A DNA stretch of 64,000 nucleotides from Rhexocercosporidium sp. MPI-PUGE-AT-0058 (Eukaryota > Ascomycota > Leotiomycetes > Helotiales). The notes under the pieces were generated by a model, which saw only the letters and a program-made list of their open reading frames with translations, ran no database searches and was not told where the DNA came from. Positions 45,451-57,990 of this stretch are shown one piece after another. The stretch lies in assembly GCA_020746875.1 (NCBI GenBank), contig JAGTJL010000010.1:2108001-2172000 (forward strand), read 5' to 3'. Positions within the stretch are counted from its first letter, which is position 1. Each line of letters opens with the position of its first letter. A program made the position numbers and the translations under genes.

Positions 45451-48400
45451 TAAAAAGCTTAACTTTCGGTGGCTAAGACTTTATAAAATTTACAAGGCCT
45501 TTTTTAAAAAGAGTTATTATAAGTTAAAAGAGTTAAGAGATAATAATGTATTCTTTTATAATACTTTTATAATTAATTACTTTAAATTATTTTATAAACG
45601 AAAGCGCTTTATTTATTATAAAAACGACAAGCTTTTAATAATAACTTAATATAATAATAATAAAGACTAGCTTAAATTTAATCTCGAGGAGTGAAATTTA
45701 TAAGGCCTTAAAGACTTTAAAGAGCTTATAAAATAAGTTATATAAAATAATAAAATTATTATTAAAATACTTAAAAGGCTAACTTACGTAAAATAAAGTT
45801 AATATTAAGTCGTTACTTACTCTTTTAATGAATAGCTTAATTACCACGACTATATTATTAATTACTCTTTATTATAATTTTTATAGCTTATCGCTTAACG
45901 TTATTAAATGCTAAACTATAGCGAGGACGTACCTTTTATATCTTATAAAAGGGACGAAGATTAAGGCACAATAGTAAAGGCATATATTAAAACACTAAGG
46001 GCTCTCCCTTAAACGACGAAAAATCCCCTTAACACTTCGAATACTATTTACGCTTATAAATACTTTTTAATTACATTTATAAGTCGTTCCGTAATAATAA
46101 TATTAGTATTTTAATCGAGCCAAATAATATGTTTATAATAGCTGCCCTTTAAATAATTTAGTATTATTAACGCTAAACGTATAAGCTCGAAAGCTTATAA
46201 ATATAATAATTATTAATATTTTATAAAGCTAAAGAAGCCCTTAAGAAACTTAAAAAGAGTTTTAGCTTTGTAAAATAATTTAATTAAATTAAGTCGACTA
46301 TAGCTTACGTTATAAAAAAGTAGAATTTAATCGAGCACCTATTTTTTATTAAATTTTATAAAGAATTAAATAATAAGTTAAACAAGGTTCTTTTAACGAG
46401 CTGTTTCGAAGCGTTAATAGTCTTAATATATTAATAGGCCAGGCGTTAAAAACGATAACCCCCTAAGACACACTGCCGAAGTAGGCTTATATAATAAGTC
46501 CTCAAAGGTAGTCGAAGACTAGAAATTCTTTTTTAATATTACTTAAATACTTTATAATAAAAAAGATTTACTTTAATTAAAATAACTCTTAAGATTACGG
46601 TAAATAGGCTATTAATTTAAAAAGAAAATGTATAATGATTAAAAGGTTGCGCGTAATTAAACGACTTAAAATTTAAAGGAACTTATAAGGCTAAATAAAC
46701 AAAATTAATTTATATACTTAAATAGACGATAAAGCGCGCGACAGGCCATAAGTTATTACGAGGGAAATAAGCTATTATAATTATTTTATATTAATAATAA
46801 AAATCGTTAGATATATTATTAATAATATAAAAGATTTACTTAAATATTAATAACTTTAATATAACGTGTTTAAAAACGGAGCTTAATACTCCGAGACTGT
46901 AACGGTTAAGTTAAAAACGAGTAAAATAAGTACGGTTAATAAGTTATAAATTTCTAGCTTTTTTATATCTTTCTTACGCTTTTAATCCTTTATATTATAA
47001 GTGCTTTATTCTTAATTAAATTATTAATTTTCGGAAATTAGCGGTCGAGTTATCGTGAGCTTAAAGTTTAACGTAAAGGTTATTATTAAACTTTATAAGT
47101 TCTCTTAATCGACGGCTATTAAGTTTAGGCCCTTACGCTACTTAAGTGCTAATAATAATAACTTAATTAAGAGTAAAAGTATAGGATAATAAATTAAGTA
47201 CTATAATAAGCCGAGCCTGCTTTAAGTTATTTTAAATAACGTATTAAAGTATTAAAATAATAACGACTTTATTTTCTCAGAGTTTTAGTTAATTAATTTT
47301 AAGATAATAAGATAGGCAGAATTACTTTATATAAAGGGAAATTTTAATTGGTCTGAATTACACGCCTCTTCTTTAGCTGTTCCGAAATCTCGTTTATTAA
47401 AATTTAAATATTATTATTATAGTTCCGTTGCGATAATAACTTTATAAAAGACTTAAGTAAATAAATAATATTTTATTATAAGTACTTAAGCTATTTATAG
47501 GTATTCTTTTGACTTTATCTTTATAAACCTATTTCTTATTAAGTAAATTAATTAAACTTTAAGTTAAGAGCTTCTTTTAGCTAAAATATTAGTCCTTGAA
47601 CCCTTAAATTAAGAACATTAATCGATTAAGAAAGAGTATTATTATTTCCGCCTTTAAGACATGTTTATTTCTTCCTTAAACTTAAAATCCGGCTTAGCTT
47701 ACACTGGCTTATAAAGGTGTTCGAGGTATGTTTTTATTACTTTTAAAGTTATTATAGAATTGTATTAATATGAGGTTCTTTAAAAGGGAACCTTATCTTT
47801 AAATAAAGGGGGTTATTTTAATAAGAAAAGACTTTTAAAAGCTCGATATTATTGGTTTAAAAATTGCTTATGATATAGTTAATAAAGGCTTAAAATAAAT
47901 AATAAGGTTAAAGACACTTTTTATTTTAATAAAGTAATTAAAGCTATGCCTTTACTTTAAGTCTTTAAATTATATTAAAAAATTATTAAAATTTAAAAGT
48001 TAGCGATATTAAACGAGAGGGAATTTACTTTTAGCCTCTTACTCTTCTTAATTAATTAATAATAAGAAGTAAGTCGAAGGGAAGCGACGATAAAGGCGGT
48101 TTAAAATAACTTATAGCTTATTAAAGCTTTAAGAGTTATTTTTAAAAAGCTTTTACTTTATAACTGCCGCTAGGAAAAGAGAAAGACTACGAGGAAGACT
48201 AAGTAGCTCGAAGTTAATATATAAAGTATAATATTTCTTTTCTTTTTCCTTTAAATATAATAAATTTTAGCCGCTTATAATAATTTATTTATTTATTAAA
48301 AAATAATAAAAAAATATAATAAGAAGTTATTAAGATATTATTAGCGCTTTTATTTAATATAATGACCGTTAAAATAAGAAGAAGAGGAACTACTTAAGAC

Positions 48401-49275
48401 CGACTTCGTCGCTATTTAATATTAATTTATTAAAAAAGTAAGAGTAAAAAAAAAAAGATAAGAGTAAAGAAAAGACTTAATTAAATTAATAAAAGAAATG
48501 TTTTAATTGGCTTTTTTTACTTTTTTATTATGCTTTGAACCTCAAAAGTAAAAAGACCGTTCTTTGATTACTTATTTATTTTTAATTTTATGTGTTTATG
48601 TATTTTTACTTTTTTAATATATTTTAATATATTTCCTTTTATTTTTAATAATAATTAAAAGGTTAAAAAGGTTTATAAAAAATTCGTTAAAGTAAAGATA
48701 TAAAGAAGGAGTGGGGTCGTTAAAGACACGTTAGCTTAAGGTATAAGGGAATATCGACGAATTCGACGCGTTATAAGGATTAATCTTTATTTTATAAGGA
48801 AAGTTAGTCTTTATATTATAAGGAAAAAAGTCGGGAATTTATTTAAAATATTAGTTATGCGCTAATTTATTTTAAAAGAATTACTTTAATTTTATTAAAG
48901 TTAAAGTTTATTTAAATATAATATTTAAAAAGGCAAGTTTAAGCGGTAAGAATAATATAATAAGTACTAAAAGATATAGAAAAACTAATATAAGTATAAA
49001 AAAACGCGTAAAGCCTTATTAAAAATATTATAAAAAAGAGTAATAAAATTATTAAAAAGGAAAGGAAAGAAAAAGAGTAGTAGAGTAAAAGACGATATTT
49101 AAGGGTATTAAGCGAGATAATTGTTTGCTTTTAAAAGTAAGGTATAAGTCACTTAACATTTACTTATCCTTACTTAAATATATTTTCCTTTAAGTATTTA
49201 AAACTTTAAAGCTGCAATATTAATTTTTACTTTTTTGCTCGAGGTCGAGTATGAGTTTTTTAAGAGGGGGACGTA
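45450..49275. other. Long post-integrase region of Gypsy copy B
   Basis: 3.8 kb between integrase and the 3' LTR, also present in copy A (about 17,040-21,000). Plus-strand (pol-sense) fragments look coding-like (around 46,000-46,500 and 47,280-47,700), but I cannot assign them. It could hold additional ORFs, a gag in unusual place or an older nested element shared by both copies. Confidence 0.35.
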
Positions 49276-49555
49276 TATAATGAGGTTAACCTTAAAGACC
49301 TATTTGTTACGTAATTGAGTTATATCTTATTGTATTTAAGATAGCCTTTAGGATAATATTTTTAATAATAATAACGATTTTTATTATTATAACTTCTCTT
49401 TATTATTTAAACTATACCTTTCCCCTCCCTTAATAAATTATATTCTTTAAATATATAATATCTTTAGTATTTATTAAATAAGTATTTCTTACGTTTACCC
49501 TCCGGCATTTACTTTGCTACCCTTTTATTATATGCTTAGTGTTTTCCCCTTTATA
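49276..49555 (+). repeat. 3' LTR of Gypsy copy B
   Basis: 280 bp, the reverse complement of the 16,748-17,028 LTR, starting right after the purine tract at 49,261-49,275. Confidence 0.8.
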
Positions 49556-50681
49556 ATAATTATAATAAAGTAAAGTTAGTAATACTAGCAATATTAGGCT
49601 TTATTAAAAGCTTAATAATCATAAAGGTAGAAGAGCTTGTAGAGCCTGTAGAACTAGTCTTAATAGTAGAGTAGTTTATAATCGGGGTTATAAAGCTTCC
49701 TCGAGTTATAAAGAAGTTATTAATAAATCGTTTAGGCTCTTTATCCTTTAAGTTACCGCTAAAGGCGTTATTTTTAATATCGTTTTTAAATATAATTAAT
49801 TTTTTATAATACAATTAGTAATTTATTAGAAAGTAAATGCGCTTAATGTTATTAATAAAAAAGTAAAAGATATAATATATTATATTAAAAAAAGAAAAAA
49901 GTACGAGCTTAAGAAAATAAAAGAAATATATAAATAAAATATTAAGTTAAAGAACTTATAGTTTTAAGCTTTTTCCGGGTAATAGAGCCCGAAAGACGCC
50001 GAAGTTTAAGCCTTTTATCTTTATAATAAACGAATGTATAAGCTTAAGCGAAGTAAATAAATCTCGTCAAATATTAAAGCTTTATTATTATTAAAGTTAA
50101 TCTCGGCGTAGAATGACTTAAAACCGAAACTAATTAAAAAGTATAAAATAGAACCTCGTATACTTTTTTATTAAGCTCTGTCTCGTTAGCTTAAAGTAGG
50201 CTCTTAGCGGAAAAAGAAGAAGAAAAGCGTAATAAATACGCTTATTAAAAGTGCGGTTAATATTAAAATTTACTGAATTTATTTTAAATAGTTTATTTTT
50301 TATTTTTTTAAAATATTAAATATATTTTAATATTAATTAAAGCGTTTTTAATAACATAATCCGGCTATTTTCGGTCCGACCTTTTTAGCATCGATGCTTT
50401 ATGTGCTAGAGTTGGCTTTTCTAGTAATTTAAGTACTTTTATATTAAAAATAAGTAGTTTCTTTTTAGACTTCTTGTGTTTCTCGTTATATTATAAGAGA
50501 ACTATTAAAATATTATATTTAGTTTTATTTTAAGGGCTAAGAGATCTTTAAGTAAATAAGTTTATATTAGTTTAAGCACTTATTGGTTTCGGTTCTTATA
50601 ATTAATATAAGAGGCCTTTAGGCTTTTTTACGTATTTTATTTTAACTTTTTTATTTATTTTTTAAATAAATTATTAAAATA
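49556..50681 (-). pseudogene. Remnant next to a third Gypsy LTR, possibly gag
   Basis: About 1.1 kb between the copy B LTR and a third LTR of the same family. The third LTR has minus orientation, so this should be the 5' internal part of another minus-sense element. A minus-strand open stretch at 49,814-49,560 reads NNAFSGNLKDKEPKRFINNF and a Ser/Thr-rich tail. This could be gag, which is absent from A and B. Assignment is tentative. Confidence 0.35.
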
Positions 50682-51289
50682 TATAAAAGGGAAAATATTA
50701 AGCACATAATAAGAGGGTAATAAAGTAAGTGCCGGAGGGTAAACGTAAGAAATACTTATTTTGTGAGAATAGGCGAGCCAATCAGGAATGAGGAAGCGCA
50801 GTAGGTGAGGACACGTGATCAAAGACAAAGTAGAATTGATTACTTGCTTGCTTGCTTGCTTGAAGAGCTAGAAGAGCTCTTCGGTAGTTATATACAAAAT
50901 AATAGCTTCTTTAGAAGCTTCTACGACTACGTAACTGATTACGTAGCTTATACGAGCTACGTAATTGAATACGAGCGTAATTTCCCGGAATACGAAGGTA
51001 ATTTCCGGGCCGCGTAAGCAGTGGAAACTCCTTCGGCTATTCTAGGGTAGAATCGGCACGAGTTACCGAAGTGAAATCCAACATATTTAACGAATACTAA
51101 AGATATTATATATTTAAGGAATATAATTTATTAAGGAAAAGAAGAGGTATAGTTCGAATAAAAAGAAAAAGTTATAGTAATAAAATTTGTTATTGTCCTT
51201 AAAGGATATTATATTAGAGGCTATCTTAAATATAGTAAGAGGCAGCTTAATTACGTCATAAATGGACCTCTGAGGTTAATCCCACCATA
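50682..51289 (-). repeat. Third Gypsy-family LTR, split by a short repeat
   Basis: LTR sequence 50,682-50,762 and 51,082-51,289 in the same orientation as 16,748-17,028. Subtracting the 319-bp insert and an 8-bp duplication leaves 281 bp, exactly the family LTR length. Confidence 0.82.
50763..51081 (+). mobile_element. Hairpin-rich short repeat, copy 2
   Basis: A 319-bp insertion in the third Gypsy LTR. The flanks CTTATTTT (50,755-50,762) and CATATTTA (51,082-51,089) are diverged copies of the LTR octamer CTTATTTA. It contains a (CTTG)n run (about 50,843-50,861) and three hairpins: 50,862-50,882 (GAAGAGCT..AGAGCTCTTC), 50,904-50,919 (AGCTTCTTTAGAAGCT) and 50,940-50,963 (TACGTAGCT / AGCTACGTA, 9-bp perfect stem). 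An open frame of 70 codons (50,805-51,017) is not shared in direction with copy 1's open frame and is probably fortuitous. Confidence 0.78.
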
Positions 51290-52200
51290 ATAATTACTTA
51301 ATATATTAAATTATATAAAAATATTATGCTTATATATAAAGAGAATCGAATTTAAAACGGAAATAATAAGATAAGCAAACTAATATCTTACCGAATAGTA
51401 TTTTACCGGAAACCGCCTTAGTCAGCAGCGCTTAAGCCAATCACAGCACCCGAGTTTTGGTATTTTACCGAAATACTACCGTCATATAAGAGATAGTAAA
51501 AAGAGAATATTTTAAAAAAGAAGTAATTAATAAGAATATATTAAAATAACGTAATTATCTAAAATAAAAAAAGTATAAGTATAAGTTAAAATAAATTAAA
51601 ATTTAATCGGAGATTATATTAAAGTTAATTCTTAAAGTAATATATAATAATTAAAAGTTATATATATATATAAAAAGTAAGATAATAAGCGGTTTTGAAA
51701 TTACGAACGATTTTTAATAAGAAAATAAGAATTATTATATTAAACTTTATTTATTAATAAAGCTAATAAAAATTATTTATTATATATATTTTTCGTCTAT
51801 TATATAAAAACTATTAATTAAAGCTTTCGTGTATTTTTGCTGTGATTTTCCAAGAGAAAAGCTGGAAATTAAAAACAGTCTCGATACGGCCTAATATCTA
51901 CAACCTCGGTTGCTTAACTCAAGTAACTACTATATAACTAATACGTAATTTAATAAATCGTTATAATAATAGCTTTAATAAATAATATTATAATAATATA
52001 ACGTTCCTGGTTTTGACTGGTACGCGGCGTATAAGCTTTGTCGGTTAGTATTAATATAGGTCTTGTCCGCGACGGCCCTCCGCAAGCTCCGGGGTCACGG
52101 GACCTCGCTTCGCCACGGTTTAAAGCACCTTGCTACGGGCCGTAATAATAGCAAATAATAATAATATGATAATATCAGGTAAATAATACCTGTAAAGTTA
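51290..52200. other. AT-rich spacer between Gypsy LTR and Helitron
   Basis: RIP-mutated DNA with no recognisable coding. Short TTTTACCG direct repeats occur near 51,400-51,470. A GC-rich patch (about 52,060-52,140) could be part of the Helitron 3' terminus, but I could not define the CTRR end or its hairpin. Confidence 0.35.
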
Positions 52201-52359
52201 ATTTAATATATGAAATGTAATACGCTAGAAGTATATAAGTAAGCTTTGATTTCCTTTTGTAAAATTTTATTTCCGTAAGTAATATTAACGTCAAATAAGT
52301 TACGGTTTGTTTCGATCTGTTTTCGATCTGTAAGAGATATTAACGGTTCGTAGGATATC

Positions 52360-53345
52360 TACTTCAATTGCTCTGGCTTACGCCACCGGTGCCTCCGCTG
52401 CTCTAGTAGCCCAGACCTACGCCGCCTTGCTAGCTCTTCCTTCCCCCCCTCCTCAGATGTTTCCTTAATAAGTTTTCCCTTCGATCTACGGTTCGTAAAG
52501 AAGCTAACTAGTATCCGTAAGCCCCCCCCTCCCCCCTAACCCTACCCGCGCTATCCTCGCCCTCTATGAGCTAGTTATCGTCCGCGCCGCCGTATTGCGT
52601 CTGGGCCGCATCTTTTCTGGTAGTCGCTCTTTTAATTTAAAGGCGCAACTTATCTAAATTAATAAGTTTCTTTTCTTTAAATCGATTACAGATCTCTTTT
52701 CGTTTATTACGAATGATTATTAACGTATAAATATGCTAACTGACCTGTAACTAAGCAAGTTATGCTTTTAAGTTATAAGTATTGCTAGAAAGGTGCGGGG
52801 CTCTAGACGCTTTACGTTCAAAATCCTTGTTTTCTGGGGAAGTCGTATAGAAACTGCTATTATAGTAATAAAGGTACTCGCTGCTCTTTTCGTAAGTTAT
52901 ATGACTTTTTTCCAGCTTTTTTCGGACCGTAACTGATATTTCCGGATCCGTAAGCCGGGTTGCTAGTCCTCTCCCGCCGCCGCCGCCGCCATTACTGCCG
53001 CCGCCGCCGCTGGTCCTTCTTCTGCTTCGGCGGATCGCTCTTGTCGTCGTAACGATTCTGCGGAGGTCGCTCTTTTAGCAAAGCGTCTTCGATCCGGTAA
53101 GTAATATATTTTCGGACGTGGATTTGGAGATTTTCGGATTATAATTAACCGTTTTTTAGTCCGCCGGCCCGCCGCCGCTGCTACCCCCCCGCCCGCTGCC
53201 GCACTCTCTCCCAGAGGGCACGCCGTTTCGCTGAGCTCTATAGAGAGCTAGCGGCTCTTTACGAAGAGGAGGCGGAGGTACTGGAGAATAAGAAGGAGGA
53301 TATCTAGGCGGTTCCGGAGTCCCCTCGGGCGGGAAGTATTAAATT
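52360..53345 (+). pseudogene. Convergent coding-like region in the Helitron 3' part
   Basis: Plus-strand coding-like exons converge on the minus-strand helicase. They include an Ala-rich stretch SIALAYATGASAALVAQTYA (about 52,366), then NPTRAILALYELVIVRAAVL (about 52,540), then Pro-rich (CCG)n-encoded tracts (52,970-53,010). After a gtaagt...tttag candidate intron (about 53,098-53,160) comes a charged, probably coiled-coil segment RFAELYRELAALYEEEAEVL (about 53,225). No family is recognised. Exon frames were only partly reconciled. It may be a gag-like or accessory protein carried by the Helitron. Confidence 0.4.
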
Positions 53346-53499
53346 ATAAATCCTATTAAAAGTCCTTTATAAGGGTATATTCTGATTTTAAATAGAAACC
53401 GGTCTGCTTTTATAATTTTCGGACTTACTTTATGATTTGCGGATAATATCTGACCTGTAATACGACCGTAAATCGACTGAATTTAACGAATATCTACTA

Positions 53500-56400
53500 A
53501 TACTTCCGGAAACACTATATTCGGCGTACAGCCCTTATTCTTAATAAGTATTAATACACTTAGCCCTTCTACGCGAGATATCCGCGAGAGGCCAATATAT
53601 AATTAACCGTAGGTAAAAACAGACGTCCGTAAATCTAACTTAATAGTATAAAAGAACTGCCCTTACGACTTATTAATTATCATTACGAAGTATAAACGGA
53701 CCGGAAACTGCTTTCGGGATAATTTAATTCCTAAACTGTCGTCTGTTGCAGTAAGTTTAATCCGTGGAAGCACTTATAACTGTCCGTTAAAGTCTCCTCT
53801 TAGTAATCGCGCTTTAATATAATGTTTTCGTAAACTTGTTACTACTAAACGGGACTTGTTATACAAACCTTCTGGCGGATTAAGGTTCTGTAAAAGTAGA
53901 ATTGGCGTATTTACCTTGAGATATAGCTTTAACAGAAGTATTAAAGGCAAATTAATACCTTGTAAGACTTCTGGGGAAAAGTTATTAACGTCTTTTATAA
54001 CCGTATCGGCGTTCGTAATTTGCGTATTTATTAAATAATATGTCCGTATCTTACCCGGAAGACGGCCGAGGATTATCTTATTTAATTCCGTAATAATTAT
54101 ATTAAGCGTAGAAAGCAAATATTGGCCGCTAAAAGTATTTAGATTTCTTACGGTCCGTAATATAAGATCTTGTAAGTAAACGTAATTAATTAAGCCGGAA
54201 ATATCAACTGATTAGTGAATATACTCGGGTATTATAACCGAATGCTCTTAAGTAATATTATATAGTATATTACTAATCTAATTAATAAATTCCGGACCAT
54301 GAACCTTTTCGCGGACCCGCATATTAATCCGTAAATGAATACGCTTAAGTCGTAGCCAGATAAACGACTTTTGAAGGCATACGCTAATAATATCAGCTCG
54401 AGTACTATTAATAATAACTGGGAGGATCTATATAAAGTCGCCACCTAAGATTACGGGTACCTCGCCGAATAGCATATCATCCGTAGACTCCCGTAAATCG
54501 ACTAACAAACGGTATATAACTTCAAAGCAATACTTGTATTATATTAGCATTTTATCCTAAATAATTAAGTCCGCTTGACGAAGTAATTCGGCTAGTGAGC
54601 TTTATTTAGTAATACTGCTTACGGACTATTCGTATATATTAATCGGAATCTTGAATTGCGAGTGCGACGTACGTCCGTAAGGCAGTAATAAGGCCGTAAT
54701 ACCCGTAGAAGCAATATAAAAAACCGTTTTCCTTTAATTATAATAATAATAATAAAATGTCTTATATAGAAACGTTTTTCCGGAGCCTCCTTAGCTTTAA
54801 GCGTAGAAATATGCCGTTTGCGGGTCCGTAGCGATCGCAGTAATAATCTTTATAAAAGCCGCTTGCTGATCCGCGTTAAGTTAACGTTATATTTCTAAAG
54901 CTTAAGCGGCCAGATTATCGTTTTGCACTCTTATAATCTATTTCAGGTAGTAACGAGTCCAGTCTTACATATTTTGCAGTAAACTATATTCTATAAGTGA
55001 CTGTTATAGGTCCGTAAGTCCCTTAATAAATAGAAATAACCCGTAATCATAATAAGGATCGAGTAATAGTAATAGAAACCTTCTTTCGCGACTCAAACGA
55101 TGAACTAAATCGTCGCAAAAGTATAACTTATATTTCTCCCAGATAGCTCGCGGGTCCGCAATTTCTTATGAACGAATGCCAGTTAAGAAAAGCGTCCGTA
55201 AACTACCCGCAGAAGTGAAAAGGATCGCTTCGTCGAAGCATTGATATTATTCTCGATCGTTTTCGGCTAATCTACGCGTAATATAGGCAGCTTGGTACGT
55301 TTCGTGCGCTACGCCTTCGACTTGATATAATTGCTCGTACGATTTAGCTTGACGGAAGACCGTAAGTAATAGCCGTAAGTAGAACCTTTCGCCCGAAATA
55401 AGGTTATAATAATATATACGGCTGATCCGATTCTCTCCTTTCTTGCGCGGCGTTTATTCCTTCGTTCCTTGATTCTATACGTAATACGCCGGGAACTCAG
55501 AATATAGTAACGGCTCGGCTTCCGGATGGTCCGTATTATATTTAAAGTAAGCCATAAGAGTAGAACGAGCCGTATTTCTCTTTTCGGCGACTTCTGCGAT
55601 TGTAAGACCGGAAGGGAAGTATACCGGTTGCTCTCTTTTAAGATATACCGCAAGGTATTAGATTAGTAGGAACTCTTAATATATAAGAAACTTAAATAAC
55701 CGCTATATTGCTTCCGGAGGACTTACGTACCGCGCTTACACGTAACAGGTGATTTCATTGTCCGTATTCGTGATAACTAAAGTAGTTCGGTCCGCATTTT
55801 TATAAATATACTTGTGAATATATTTTACGGCTTGGATAGACTCGCAAACCTCCATATTAATATGCGATCGATACTTGTTAAGGAGATACGGATTGTATAG
55901 CACTACCTAGCGGTTATTTAACGTAATATCTCGTTCTTTTTTACGAACCGTAAACGTCCGCCCTTTATTTCGACGACGATATTCTGAATAGCCGTTTTCC
56001 GTAATTTTTATAACTTCCGAGAACTTTTTTGGAAACCGCTTTTAATACGACGCTGGGCTACTTAGGTGCTTACGGGCTATATACGGAGCGTTTGGGGAAG
56101 CCGAGCCGTAAGGACCGTAAAGCATATGCGTTAAAACCAATTCTCGTAATTCACCCGTAAGATCCGTAACTTCATCTGGAACTTCTGTAATAACGATCTC
56201 ATTTATTTTTGTAAGAATCAAATAAGCAGCCGTAAGTTGTAAGAATATCAAGAGATATATATATGATAAGCCACGCTTTTAATATTTAATAATATATACG
56301 TAAGAAACGTATTTGCTAAATAACTTTTTTTTAATATCTCTTAAAAGTTCCTTAACTTTCAAATAAAACACGCGAGTTATTAGATTAAGGCGGTCCGTAA

Positions 56401-57990
56401 GTTACTGACTTCTCTTCTCGCACTTACGGATGATTTCGGGCTACCGCGGGTTAGCCGTAAACGTAATAAAAAGAGTAGGTCGTCCGAAAAACCGTATAAT
56501 CGTTATTAAATCTTAAAATAATTATTATATAAAACGATCCCTATTAACGAAAGAAGAAGGAAGAATATAACGGCGATCTAATTCTTCAGAAAAGGCATTT
56601 TTACGGATTAAAATGTTTGTAAGTCCATTATATACGTCCGCGCGGATATTTAATTAGTGCGTCCGTAATTAATCAAGACGAGTTATTTCGCAAGTAACGT
56701 AAGCGTTAACGATATATTATTAGAATAAACGGGCCGCCCAAAAGAGCGCAGTATGATATTCTCGACGCCGCTTATGGAGTCGAAACCTGTAAAACGGTTA
56801 TTAATTAAGCCGTAACTGCTTCCGGATTTTCTTACGGTCTAAAAGCTCTAACGACCAATGCCATTCATACTCGCCGTACGGAAAGAGAAGAACGTAATAT
56901 AATAGTATATACGCGGCCGAGGTTACGGGTACTCGATGAATCCGCGGACCGGTTTAGCCGGGTTCGCGGACCGCAAGAATTACATCTCGTCGACTGGCCT
57001 TATTATATTCGTCCGGAATAATCGCTGCTATTTCATCCGTTATAAGCAAGTTCTCGCGGCGTTTATTTGCATTAGTTTGAACAATTAATCGCATTTACGA
57101 GCTCAAGAGTATTCTTAAATCACTATCTTGCGTCCGTAAACGTTCTCTAGCTGTCTTATAAACCGCCATAAACGGATTTACGTCCGTAATTATCTCGTGT
57201 AAGTCGCGGAGAATAATAGGATCAAGTTGAGGGTCTTATTCTCGTCGAATATTAGCCGCGTAATTAAAGTCGTAAAAGAATAGTTGAGCGAAAGCAAGTA
57301 TTTCTTAAGAGCTAGGAACTAACGGCCCTTAGAAGTGATATAATTCTTTATAAGCCGTAAAAGTATTAACCCCGCGTGTCAAGTCGATCCGATCGTTTTT
57401 CCCTGTGCTTACGGACGTAAACGCTAAGGTTATATTATACCTGCGAATCTTCGTCCGAAAATCAGTACCTCGCGGGTCGCTGCCGTTTAAAAGTCTCCGT
57501 AATACGTCCGGAGGATTCCGTAAAAACTCTAATATAATATCGCCTTTCTTATAATAAAGCTCGAATTCCTTATCAGTAGTAGCCTCCTCGATCCAATGTA
57601 AAGCTTCGCAGTATGTGCAGGTATGTGTCATATGCCTAATGTCTAACGGACCGGTAACTGTAAATACAGACCGAAAACCAAGCGGAATCGGGCCCGGGAG
57701 AGGAATTAGCGAAGCAACTAAAAGTGCAGGCGTAAGTAAAGGGTTGTTTACAGCCGGAGAGAGGGGAGGTAATTGATCTGCGGCCGGTAGAAGTACTGGC
57801 GAGTCGTTTGCGGGTAATAATAATAAAAGAGGAGGAGGAGGATTGTTTATAGCTGCCTTATCGGCCGCTATTTAAGTATACGTCCGCCGGCGACGTTTTG
57901 TAAGTCGAGGATTGTGCGTAATAAGCGTAATAGAGCCGCTACGTGTCTGTCGAGGAGCATTGACGTCTAATTCGGCTAAAGGGCGTCGTG
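53500..57990 (-). pseudogene. Helitron Rep/helicase, RIP-degraded
   Basis: Blocks in order on the minus strand: an N-terminal basic and proline-rich region; CTYCEALHWIEEAT (57,620-57,570) and DPRGTDFRTKIRRYNITLAF (Helitron_like_N, to 57,329); the HUH replication motif at 56,251-56,275, where LPHIH is expected but LSYIY is read; then INEIVITEVPD and HMLYGPYGSASPNAPY (56,251-56,042). The PIF1-type helicase gives FYIASTGITALLLPYGRTSH (about 54,715-54,655), then VILGGDF..ILPVI (about 54,455-54,415). The C-terminus has VNTPILLLQNLNPPEGLYNK-like sequence (54,118-53,774). Stops and lost catalytic His mean it is inactive. Confidence 0.82.

Larger units (their letters stand above)
41281..49555 (+). 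mobile_element. Ty3/Gypsy retrotransposon copy B
   Basis: A plus-sense Gypsy relic, the inverted counterpart of copy A. Its 3' LTR is at 49,276-49,555, preceded by the polypurine tract AAGAGGGGGACGTA. There is no 5' LTR or gag: it starts abruptly at the Copia C LTR. The reverse transcriptase is interrupted by a 304-bp hairpin-rich repeat (42,740-43,043). About 3.9 kb of coding-like but unassigned sequence separates integrase from the LTR, unusually long for Gypsy. Confidence 0.82.

Noticed and set aside
53856..54038. Plus-strand 60-codon frame
   Set aside because: Shadow of the Helitron helicase C-terminal region.
55309..55653. 114-codon minus-strand open frame in the Helitron
   Set aside because: It is mostly an off-frame read of the helicase region; only its last part matches the Helitron frame. 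Not listed as a separate gene.
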